From positions 1 to 64,000 of the forward strand of contig NZ_FTMG01000025.1 in the NCBI RefSeq assembly GCF_900155965.1: 64,000 nucleotides of DNA, given 5' to 3'. How positions within the stretch are numbered: position 1 is the stretch's first letter; each line of letters starts with the position of its first letter. Position numbers and translations under genes: made by a program. Below the pieces are notes generated by a model. The model saw nothing but the letters and a program-made list of their open reading frames with translations, was not told the origin of the DNA and did not search any database. Of this stretch, positions 46,048-54,119 are shown piece after piece. The DNA comes from Mucilaginibacter lappiensis. GTDB lineage: Bacteria; Bacteroidota; Bacteroidia; Sphingobacteriales; Sphingobacteriaceae.

Positions 46048-46131
46048 GTGGCAAAGTTCATAAATATATTTAGTAAATGATATTAAGTTAAGCGTTGTTT
46101 AAATGAAGAGAATTTAATTCGAATAACTTAT

Positions 46132-46146
46132 CAAACGTTTGTGCGG
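46132..46146 (+). promoter_or_regulatory. CAAACGTTTGTGCGG site upstream of the M60 gene
   Basis: This site contains the palindrome CAAACGTTTG and lies 132 bp before the M60 start. The same 15-mer with one change (CAAACGTTTGTGTGG) is at 47820-47834, 120 bp before the SOD start. Similar position and orientation suggest a shared regulator. Confidence 0.45.
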
Positions 46147-46278
46147 TGTTTTATTACGATGGTCACTATCTGTACGCTATATTTAGAATACTCAAAAAAA
46201 CTAATGGTTATTGCTAACATGGTCAGACATAGCCTTATACTAAACAATAATTTATCACTAGCTATATACAACCAATTC

Positions 46279-47787
46279 ATGAAGAAATTATTTACCATTG
46301 TATTTTTAGCCTCCGGGCTTGCCGTATTTGCTCAAACTCCCAAAAAAGATCCGGCAACAGTTCTTATTTCTCCTCAACAAACCCTTTCTAAAAAAGATAC
46401 TGATTTTAGAAAGGCAATAGCCAAATGGAGCGATGAAGTATTAAAAAGCACTAATTATAAAAACGTCAAGACACAACCTTCATCAGCCATTTTTCCGGGC
46501 GCGGTAAAACCAGGTTATCAATTGATAAGCCGAACTGTAAGTATTCAGCACAAAAAAATAGCCGATGGCCTGGTAGGTATTGTATCCACCTTAGGCTATT
46601 CGGGTTATGATCATGATATTATGTACAGCACCGGCTTGTATGCCATAGCAGGGCAATATATAGAGATAGAAGTACCTAAAAATACCAATATCGATGATTT
46701 GGAAGCGCAAATTGGCTCCCACACCGATAGGCTGAATGAGTGGGTAGCAGGCACGGAGGATTGGCGCCGTATGCCCATCATTACCAAGACGCAGAAATTG
46801 GTGGTTGGCGTAAACAGACTGGCTTCGCCTTTTGGCGGTTTGATTTATATTAACCTAAACCCGAAAAGCCAGAGTAGAAAAATTGATCTTAAAATTAGTC
46901 ATGCGGTAACTGCCCCGCTTTTTGTATTGGGCAAAACTTCCCAAAGTGACTGGGAGAACCAACTCAAAAACAACAAAGCGCCCTGGGGTGAAATGGCTAC
47001 CGAAAACGTAATTTTAACCTTGCCCGATAGTGTTTTGCAAACCATTAAAAATCCACAGGAAGTAATGAAGCTGTGGGACCTGATTATTGGGGGCGAAATG
47101 GACCTTGCCCAAATGCCCTTGCCATTTTACAGGGCGCAGCGTTTGGTACCCGACGAGCATATTGGCGGTGGTTATATGCACAGTGGTTATCCGATAATGA
47201 TACATCATTCTCCTACAAAACACATGTTATCCAACGAAATTATGGCCAATCCAGAGCTTTTGATGAAACCCAGTGGTGGTGGAGCCAACTGGGGCTTTTT
47301 TCACGAAATAGGCCACAATATGCAAAATCTGAATTGGGTATTTGGAGGTACAACCGAGGTAAGTAACAACTTTTTTTCGTTGTATATGTTTGATCGGTTG
47401 ATGGGTGGACGGGACAATGCGCACACCGCAATTTCAAACGCCAGTACACAAAAGCAGATGAAGAAGTATTTTGCCGAAGGTGCTAATTACGAGAAATGGA
47501 AAAATGACCCGTTTTTGGGTTTAATCATGTTTCGTCAGATGCAGGAAGGTTTTGGTTGGGAAAGCTTTAAAGCTTTTTTCAGAGAATACCAAAAAATTGG
47601 CCCTAACATCGGTGAGTTAAACGATCAGCAAAAACGGGATCTATGGGTTAAAACCTACTCCAGCATTGTAAAAAGAAACCTGGCGCCATTTTGGAATACC
47701 TGGGGTGTACCCATCAGTGATAATGTAAACAAAGAGCTTTCCGTTTACCCTCAATGGATGCCTTATAATTTTCCACCGCAAAATTAA
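46279..47787 (+). CDS. secreted M60-family metallopeptidase
   Basis: I start at MKKLFTIVFLASGLAVFAQ, 46 codons into the open frame, because it is a clear signal peptide; the product is 502 residues. The M60 zinc motif is complete: GFFHEIGHNMQ with the third ligand Glu likely in GGTTEVSNN. SPFGGLIYINL and WDLIIGGEMDLAQM are other family marks. M60 enzymes cleave mucin-like glycoproteins or other O-glycosylated proteins. In a likely soil or plant bacterium the target could be a plant or fungal glycoprotein, which is inference. A 15-bp site upstream is shared with the SOD gene. Confidence 0.85.
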   Translation: MKKLFTIVFLASGLAVFAQTPKKDPATVLISPQQTLSKKDTDFRKAIAKWSDEVLKSTNYKNVKTQPSSAIFPGAVKPGYQLISRTVSIQHKKIADGLVGIVSTLGYSGYDHDIMYSTGLYAIAGQYIEIEVPKNTNIDDLEAQIGSHTDRLNEWVAGTEDWRRMPIITKTQKLVVGVNRLASPFGGLIYINLNPKSQSRKIDLKISHAVTAPLFVLGKTSQSDWENQLKNNKAPWGEMATENVILTLPDSVLQTIKNPQEVMKLWDLIIGGEMDLAQMPLPFYRAQRLVPDEHIGGGYMHSGYPIMIHHSPTKHMLSNEIMANPELLMKPSGGGANWGFFHEIGHNMQNLNWVFGGTTEVSNNFFSLYMFDRLMGGRDNAHTAISNASTQKQMKKYFAEGANYEKWKNDPFLGLIMFRQMQEGFGWESFKAFFREYQKIGPNIGELNDQQKRDLWVKTYSSIVKRNLAPFWNTWGVPISDNVNKELSVYPQWMPYNFPPQN

Positions 47788-47819
47788 TTAACGCTTGATG
47801 TGCTTTATATAAATAAGAA

Positions 47820-47834
47820 CAAACGTTTGTGTGG
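47820..47834 (+). promoter_or_regulatory. CAAACGTTTGTGTGG site upstream of the SOD gene
   Basis: This is the second copy of the site described at 46132-46146, with one base changed, 120 bp before the SOD start and 33 bp after the M60 stop. Confidence 0.45.
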
Positions 47835-47954
47835 ACAATGCTGCGATCATCAGTGGTTTGTAAAGAGTGTTCGATCCCGGTAATTTTAATCTGCAAATAA
47901 TAATATTAAAGGTAAATTAGATAACTAATTTAATACCAGTAAAGTATCATTATT

Positions 47955-48701
47955 ATGAAAATCAGCAGCCGGAGAAAGTTTATAGAAGATTCGTTTAAAG
48001 TAACTGTAGCAGTTGCAGTGGGAGGTCCGATAATTTTAGATAGTGCAGCCGCCTTTGCCGCTAACCAGGATCATGTTGCCAAAGCAAACGGGGATGATGG
48101 TCCCCTGAAATTTGTACAAGCTCCCCTGGGTTTTAGTTATGCATCTCTGGAACCCAATATAGATGCTTTGACTATGGAGATCCATTATACCAAACATCAT
48201 ACGGCCTACATTAAAAATGTAAATGACGCCATTGTTGCCGAAAAGCTCAATTATAGTTCAGAGAAGGAGTTTTTTGATAATGCTTCGAAGCTATCTGCCA
48301 AAGCAAGAAATAATGGGGGCGGTGCCTGGAACCATAACTTTTTTTGGGCGAGCTTAAAACCCGGTACATCCAGCGGACCTGACGGGAAAGTTAAAGATAC
48401 TATTACCAATGCATTTGGCAGTGTAGATAAGTTTAAAGAGCTGTTTACCCAGGCTGCTTTAACCCGTTTTGGTTCGGGTTGGGCATGGTTAGTTAATGAT
48501 AACGGGACTTTAAAAATAACATCTACAGCAAACCAGGATAATCCTTTATTTGATAAAGCAGAGGTTAAAGGGACGCCATTGCTGGCTTTGGATGTTTGGG
48601 AGCATGCCTACTATTTAAAATATCAGAATAAACGTAATGAATACATTGCCAATTGGTGGAATGTGGTTAACTGGGATGAGGTGAATAAACGATTGGGGTA
48701 A
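47955..48701 (+). CDS. sod: Fe/Mn superoxide dismutase with Tat signal
   Basis: The 248-residue protein has an N-terminal Tat-type signal (SSRRKFIEDSF, then a hydrophobic stretch and AAAFAANQD). This is unusual for SOD, which is mostly cytosolic. The mature domain has the metal His in EIHYTKHHTAYI, a second in GGGAWNHNFFWASL, and Asp/His in LALDVWEHAYYL, so all four ligands are present. Fe or Mn cannot be told from this. It removes superoxide outside the cytoplasm, perhaps in the periplasm. It follows the M60 gene and precedes the siderophore cluster. Confidence 0.9.
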   Translation: MKISSRRKFIEDSFKVTVAVAVGGPIILDSAAAFAANQDHVAKANGDDGPLKFVQAPLGFSYASLEPNIDALTMEIHYTKHHTAYIKNVNDAIVAEKLNYSSEKEFFDNASKLSAKARNNGGGAWNHNFFWASLKPGTSSGPDGKVKDTITNAFGSVDKFKELFTQAALTRFGSGWAWLVNDNGTLKITSTANQDNPLFDKAEVKGTPLLALDVWEHAYYLKYQNKRNEYIANWWNVVNWDEVNKRLG

Positions 48702-48776
48702 TACCAGTATTTAATGTTTGTACACAGGCCTTTTCTCGCAACCCTTCGACAAGGCCAATTATTATTCATAAAGAAT

Positions 48777-48870
48777 ATGTCATTGCGGGCGCAACGTGGC
48801 AATCTCATCGAGTTCTCATTGATCAGAATAGCTACGTCATTGCTTCGTCGTTCCTTACAGCAATGATATG
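48777..48870. repeat. REP-like hairpin, TCATTGCGGGCGCAACG variant
   Basis: ATATGTCATTGCGGG at the left and CAGCAATGATAT at the right are complementary at the ends. Inner AGAATAGCTACG and CTTCGTCGTTCC are shared with 40362-40505. It separates the SOD gene from the convergent MATE gene. Confidence 0.65.
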
Positions 48871-48915
48871 AGGGAGAAGTCGACTGAATCTGATTTAAAA
48901 ATAATAAACAGCGTT

Positions 48916-50262
48916 TCAGATAGGCTTCACCCTGAATTTTAATATCGGGCTTTTTAACATCCAAAGCGTAATTAGTATAACCAAAAGTTCAATAACCGCA
49001 CTGCCCCAAAAAATACTGTTAACACCAAAAAACACAGGAAGTATCAGTGTAGCCGGAAGATAAAAAAACAGTTGCCTGAGAATAGCCAGTTGGCTTGCTT
49101 TTTTGGCCTGGTTAATAGCCGGGAAATAAGCCAGGGCCATCACAATAACCGGTAAAAATGGTAAAACTGATAAATAAACACGCAAATTTAAAATATGTAC
49201 CGCCGATAAAACCACATGCGGAACCATCCATCCCCATAACACGTTAGGGAAAAACAGCGCGACGATCCAGAATGGTAAAATGATCACAATACCGGCAGTG
49301 ATAGCAATGAGCAGTGATTTTTTTGCCCTTAAAATATTTCCGGCACCATAGTTTATACCTGCTACGGGCTGTAGGCCCCGCATTAAGCCAAATAGCGGCG
49401 TTAGCAAGAGCAAATAAAAACGATTTACGATGGTGTAAAAAAGCAGATCCTGCTGCGTTCCGTATCTGGAAATGGCCTGTAATATCAGCATGCTTTGTAT
49501 GACCGACATGATGGAAAACAACATTTCGGGAAAGCCCAGTGATATTATTTTTTTGACTACAATTTTGGTTGGTTTCAAGGAGTACCATTCATTTCGGAAG
49601 ATGCTTTTATTCCGCGCAAAATAAATGATTCCCATGGCCGAGTAAATAAACATGGCCGTATTGGTTGCCCAGGCCGCTCCGGCTACACCTCCGTGCAGCA
49701 CGAGGATGAAAATGGGTTTTAACATCATGTCGATCAGGAGTCCGATGCCTATCATACAAGCTGCGGTTTTCATTTTTCCTTCGCCCCGGATGAGCATATT
49801 GACAGAAAAACCATGGATCCAGAACACCGAACCAATTAACGTTACTCTGAAATAACTGGCTGCTATGGCAACCAGTTCGCCTTTAGCCCCCATGAGAGCA
49901 AGCAGGTTTTCGGCAAAAATATAAGCAGGGATGGCAAATAATGCTGCACAGGTAATGGACAGCACGTTCAAATTTCCAAACAACTGTTTAAGCTTTGCGG
50001 AATCATTGGCACCCAGCCAAATACTGAGTGCTGCTGAAGCCCCGGTGCCTATCAATCGGCCAAAACCCATTACAATTTGCGACAGGGGGTAAGCCAATCC
50101 AACAGCGGCCAAAGCTTGCGGGCCAACCAGCCGGCCAACCAGCAAGGCATCCAAAAAATTGTTTAAGCCGTACAGCACAATAGCGGCAACAGCCGGCCAT
50201 GAGGTTTGCCACATTACCTTCCGCAGGTTCATGTTAAGTATGAAATCTTTACGGTTATCCAT
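48916..50262 (-). CDS. MATE family efflux protein, possible siderophore exporter
   Basis: The 448-residue protein has 12 hydrophobic helices in two halves of six, as in MATE/NorM transporters. Marks are WQTSWPAVAAIVLYGLNNFLDALLVGRLVG (N-half) and GFPEMLFSIMSVIQSMLIL (C-half). The gene begins four bases after the N-hydroxylase stop, last in the minus-strand siderophore group, so export of the siderophore is a reasonable role by position. MATE proteins also expel drugs, so this is not certain. Confidence 0.85.
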   Translation of the reverse strand: MDNRKDFILNMNLRKVMWQTSWPAVAAIVLYGLNNFLDALLVGRLVGPQALAAVGLAYPLSQIVMGFGRLIGTGASAALSIWLGANDSAKLKQLFGNLNVLSITCAALFAIPAYIFAENLLALMGAKGELVAIAASYFRVTLIGSVFWIHGFSVNMLIRGEGKMKTAACMIGIGLLIDMMLKPIFILVLHGGVAGAAWATNTAMFIYSAMGIIYFARNKSIFRNEWYSLKPTKIVVKKIISLGFPEMLFSIMSVIQSMLILQAISRYGTQQDLLFYTIVNRFYLLLLTPLFGLMRGLQPVAGINYGAGNILRAKKSLLIAITAGIVIILPFWIVALFFPNVLWGWMVPHVVLSAVHILNLRVYLSVLPFLPVIVMALAYFPAINQAKKASQLAILRQLFFYLPATLILPVFFGVNSIFWGSAVIELLVILITLWMLKSPILKFRVKPI

Positions 50263-50266
50263 CTAC

Positions 50267-51556
50267 CTAAACACTAAACTGCTGGAAGGCAATTCGCTGC
50301 TCCACCTTATAAATTTCCCGGCCGGCAACCTGGTTAATGATACAGGAATTGCGGTAGGCGCCCATTCCTAAATCGGGGGTTACAAAGCCATGGGTATGCA
50401 ATTCGGCATTTTGCACAAAAATTTCATCGCCACTGATGTCAATACTGTAGTTACGTTTTACGTCAAAAAGACCATCCTCGTTAACACCAATGCGTTGTTG
50501 AATACCATTGATGAACGCCGGGGTATTGTACTTGTATCCAGTCGCTAGTATCACATAATCAGCCTGGTGTGTAAAGGTTTGTTGCTGCTGTACATGGGTA
50601 AACTGCAGTTCATTTGAACCGTCTGGATTTACTTTAATATTATCCAGTTGTGAATTTGGGCGCAGCTGCACATTTAATGGCGTATCATCAACACTCATTT
50701 CATAAAGTGTATCAAATATTTGGTTGATGAGGTCGAAGTTGATACCCTTGTACAATGGCGGTTGTTTGGCCAATACGGCTTTACGTTTTTCTGCGGGCAT
50801 GTTATGGAAATAGTCCACATACTCGGGCGAGGTGAGCTCCAGTGTCAATTTTGCATATTCCATCGGGAAAAATCGATCCGGGCGACTAAACCAACTGAGC
50901 TGCAAACCATCCTCAGTGTGGGGCAGTAGGTCCTGAAAAACCTCAGCGGCACTTTGTCCGGACCCAATTACGGCTATCGATTTGCCCTGTAAAATGTCGG
51001 CTTTTTTATATAGATAATTGGAAGTATGCAAAACGTTTGGCGCTTTAATATCCTTCATAAAATCCGGATAACGCGGCTCGGTACCGGTACCTAACACTAT
51101 TTTTTCGGCATAGTAAACCTCAGGTTGGTTAGTTAAACTATTGATAACCTTAATCTTGTATTGCTTTGCAGTTTCAATGTATTCAACTGCTTCAACCGAT
51201 CTGGAAAAGAGACAGTTAGATAGTTGTGCGGCTACCCACTTGCAATAAACATTATACTCTTTACGCAGAATGAAAAAGTTTTCGCGGATAAAGAATTTGT
51301 AAAGGCGGTTGGTTTCCTTCAAAAAATTAAGGAAGCTATAACGGCTGGTTGGGTCGGCCATAGTTACCAGGTCGGCCATAAATGGCACCTGTAAAGTAGC
51401 ATTGCTCAACATTAAGCCAGGATGCCAGTCAAAAGCGGGTGAGCGGTCAAGGAATAAGGTAGTTAGTTCGTCGACCGGCTCTGTTAACGCGGCAAGTCCC
51501 AAATTAAACGGGCCAATACCAATACCGATCAGATTGTATATTTTTTTTGTCTTCAA
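50267..51556 (-). CDS. amine N-hydroxylase of siderophore synthesis (IucD/PvdA/DesB type)
   Basis: The protein is a flavin N-monooxygenase: NLIGIGIGPFNLGLAAL (FAD), SIAVIGSGQSAAEVFQDLLP (NADPH) and YVILATGYKYNTPAF (ATGY) are all present. It hydroxylates the terminal amine of lysine, ornithine or a diamine such as cadaverine. With the decarboxylase in the same operon a diamine is more likely. The only ATG is at 51622, but its first 18 or so codons lie in a repeat hairpin; TTG 51556 (before KTKKIYNL) gives 429 residues and is my preferred start. Next gene upstream is the synthetase. Confidence 0.88.
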   Translation of the reverse strand: MKTKKIYNLIGIGIGPFNLGLAALTEPVDELTTLFLDRSPAFDWHPGLMLSNATLQVPFMADLVTMADPTSRYSFLNFLKETNRLYKFFIRENFFILRKEYNVYCKWVAAQLSNCLFSRSVEAVEYIETAKQYKIKVINSLTNQPEVYYAEKIVLGTGTEPRYPDFMKDIKAPNVLHTSNYLYKKADILQGKSIAVIGSGQSAAEVFQDLLPHTEDGLQLSWFSRPDRFFPMEYAKLTLELTSPEYVDYFHNMPAEKRKAVLAKQPPLYKGINFDLINQIFDTLYEMSVDDTPLNVQLRPNSQLDNIKVNPDGSNELQFTHVQQQQTFTHQADYVILATGYKYNTPAFINGIQQRIGVNEDGLFDVKRNYSIDISGDEIFVQNAELHTHGFVTPDLGMGAYRNSCIINQVAGREIYKVEQRIAFQQFSV

Positions 51557-51571
51557 TTTTTTATTTTTTTG

Positions 51572-51681
51572 GAACAAGGATTTGGGGAGCAAGGAATAAG
51601 GATTTTGGAAGTAAGGATGCATGATTTCTCACCCCTGAATTTTTTATCCTTGTTCTTTGCTCCTAAAATCCTTACTCCCTC
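51572..51681. repeat. Imperfect word hairpin (AAGGAT / ATCCTT words)
   Basis: Left words such as ACAAGGATTTGGGGAGC and TAAGGATTTTGGAAG are complementary to right words such as ATCCTTGTTCTTTGC and CTAAAATCCTTACT. It lies between the synthetase stop and the hydroxylase coding region and overlaps the possible longer N-terminus of the latter. Confidence 0.55.
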
Positions 51682-54119
51682 TACAGTTCTATCTTAATTT
51701 CCTTCGTGCCTGGATTTTTGTCCCAATACCATTCGCGATATAAAAAGGTGAGGTTGGCGCTTTTATGCGGCATATCTATCACTCTTTGTTGCTGATAACC
51801 AATTCTGTTGGCCAGTGCACGCATGGCTCTCGACTCCACAGCTGCTTCGCCAATACATTTGCCAACCTCGGGCTGTGCAAATAAATAGTCTAAGGCTACT
51901 TGTAAAGATTGGTATGCAAATTTTTTTTCTTTCTCTATCGGGGCTACCAATAAATGCGTACCGTAATCTGTAGGTAAGCATTCGTAATAGGCACCTACCA
52001 GGTCACGGGCAGGCCAGTAAGGCTCAAAAGTAAAATTGGGTACGCCATTTACCTCACCGATAAAACTATGGGTAGCGTCGCTTGGGATGATGGTTCTATA
52101 AAACAATTCCAGTCCGCGTATGGGGCCATCCATTTTCCAGACTGGTTTGGCCTGTTCCTGATTAAACCAGTGATGCACCATTTCCAGGTCGCGGTCAATA
52201 TCAAATGGGCGGATGCTCAGCGTCACATCTTCTTTCGGAAAATAACGGGTATAAACGATGTCTTTCCGTTCCGGTTTAATCAGGTTTTTGCAGAAGAAAA
52301 ATTTATTGAGCGGATTTGGATGATCTAAATAAACTGCCGGGTACTCTAACGAAACATTAGCCTCGTTCATGTTATGTAAACTGGTGAGCAGGTTACCCTT
52401 TACACTCCAGTCGCGACTGTTGATAATATAGCTTACCAACCCCGTTTCGTCTATCGCTTCCAGGCTTTTTAGCTCTTTATAAACAATATCCAGCAGGCGT
52501 TTTTCGTCAGCCAGGCCATTCACCCCGAATGCGTTTACTACACCCAGCAGGTTATTCATCATCAGGTAATAGGTGTATTTTGGGGCGATGTATTCTTCAT
52601 CAATGATAGACTTACTTTCATCGGCAATACCCGGTATCGCAGCTAAAATTTCATCAGCCTTACCCGTACGGAAAAAGAATCCCTGATTATCCCTGAAATA
52701 AAGTTTGGCCGGGAACAGATTCTTGTCCAACTCCACCATTACATTCTGTTGGTGAAACTCACAAGCCAAGCCATATTTATTCAAAATAGAAACCATTGGC
52801 CTGATACAGATATGCAGGTATTGTTTAAACCAATCTTCGGCCACGCGGGTAACCGGTTTGTTTGATTTTTGGGCAGCGGTTTTAATGATATTGGTTAACC
52901 TGGATGGTTCGCCCAAAATGCTGTCCTGGCAAAGTGCGGCTATCAGGGTTACATTTTTATGCTGAGCCTCGTTTTTAAAAGGATTGCGACGGATGCTGAT
53001 GTTAAAGCCATTGATCACCTCCCCGTTATTATCGGTAACGGCGATGAAGGCAGGGTCAACAATAAAATCAATCTCCGGGAAATCCTTCTGTAGATTTTGC
53101 CCCCAGGGAGTTTTCAGCAGGCGAGAAATATCATAACCACGATGCAGCTCAGGGTATAGGTTAATGCGCTCGGAGTTGGTGATCTTTACGTGCAGGGAGA
53201 ATTTAAACATCCAGTCACATTCCTCATTATAAACCGTACGTACAGAGGAGGTTGGTGTAAACTCAGCTCCCCAGCCACCCAAACTAAACAGCTTGCCATC
53301 TTGCTGTAAAGCTAAAACATCGTCCTGTTGCAGTAAATAATTAGCCTCCCAGGGATGCATGGGCACTACGATGAAGGCAGGATGTGTATTTAACAATTCC
53401 ATCACCCGGGTATCATTAGCCGCAAGGACTAATAACTCCTTTTTTAACTGAACAGATGGCAAAATATCGTCGGCAGTTTTTTCAATTACATTCTCGGCAT
53501 CTATCAAAAAATAATGTAGCTGGAAGCGGCCAGCTGTTTCGGGGGAGTATTTAAACAGGTCGTCATCGTTAAATCCCTGTTTTGATTTGGGCAGGGGGTG
53601 TACACTATGACCTAAAATAAGCGATTGCTCGGCCTGGATAAAACCCATCTCAACGGCATTGGCGTTAAGATCGTGTTTGATGAAATTTTCGAGATATTTC
53701 TCCAGGTTTTCAATGCTGTTCACTAAACGATTTTGGGTGATGTCTGCCTCTATCTCCGGATATTGTTCCTGTCCATATTGAACGATGAGCGCTATCATAT
53801 CAGTAGGAGCCAGTTCTGTAATCTTATCTGTTAATAGATCGCGTTTTACAATCGGGAAATGAAATATATGCCTGCCGCTTTCTGAATAATAGTTCAAGGG
53901 AGCGTATACTTCCTGTCCGATAGAAGAAAAATCAATACGGATATGAAAATCATACCCGGTTGACCGGAAATGAGCGGCTAATGCTTCGTCATATTTTGGG
54001 ATTCCCAGATAACGGCTCCAATTACTAAACTCACGCAGATAACTGTTGAGCATAGCAGTATAATTTACCTGCTCAGCCTCTTCCCTAAGGTTAATTAAAC
54101 TTAATGAATTCGTTTCCAT
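51681..54119 (-). CDS. IucA/IucC siderophore synthetase fused to a GNAT acyltransferase
   Basis: The 812-residue chain has two parts. Residues about 1-600 are an NIS synthetase of the IucA/IucC family (HPLPKSKQGFNDDDL, VVPMHPWEANYLLQ, and SSVRTVYNEECDWMFKFSLH). Residues about 620-812 are an AlcB/IucB-type acyltransferase (SIRPFDIDRDLEMVHHWFN, GTHLLVAPIEKEKKFAYQSL, ALANRIGYQQQRV). The fused enzyme could acylate the hydroxylamine and then join the units. Only one NIS domain is present, as in desferrioxamine or alcaligin pathways. It overlaps the decarboxylase by 29 bp. Confidence 0.9.
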   Translation of the reverse strand: METNSLSLINLREEAEQVNYTAMLNSYLREFSNWSRYLGIPKYDEALAAHFRSTGYDFHIRIDFSSIGQEVYAPLNYYSESGRHIFHFPIVKRDLLTDKITELAPTDMIALIVQYGQEQYPEIEADITQNRLVNSIENLEKYLENFIKHDLNANAVEMGFIQAEQSLILGHSVHPLPKSKQGFNDDDLFKYSPETAGRFQLHYFLIDAENVIEKTADDILPSVQLKKELLVLAANDTRVMELLNTHPAFIVVPMHPWEANYLLQQDDVLALQQDGKLFSLGGWGAEFTPTSSVRTVYNEECDWMFKFSLHVKITNSERINLYPELHRGYDISRLLKTPWGQNLQKDFPEIDFIVDPAFIAVTDNNGEVINGFNISIRRNPFKNEAQHKNVTLIAALCQDSILGEPSRLTNIIKTAAQKSNKPVTRVAEDWFKQYLHICIRPMVSILNKYGLACEFHQQNVMVELDKNLFPAKLYFRDNQGFFFRTGKADEILAAIPGIADESKSIIDEEYIAPKYTYYLMMNNLLGVVNAFGVNGLADEKRLLDIVYKELKSLEAIDETGLVSYIINSRDWSVKGNLLTSLHNMNEANVSLEYPAVYLDHPNPLNKFFFCKNLIKPERKDIVYTRYFPKEDVTLSIRPFDIDRDLEMVHHWFNQEQAKPVWKMDGPIRGLELFYRTIIPSDATHSFIGEVNGVPNFTFEPYWPARDLVGAYYECLPTDYGTHLLVAPIEKEKKFAYQSLQVALDYLFAQPEVGKCIGEAAVESRAMRALANRIGYQQQRVIDMPHKSANLTFLYREWYWDKNPGTKEIKIEL

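Noticed and set aside
46141..46278. Longer N-terminus for the M60 peptidase
   Set aside because: The added residues precede a clean signal peptide at 46279 and the region looks like an untranslated leader.
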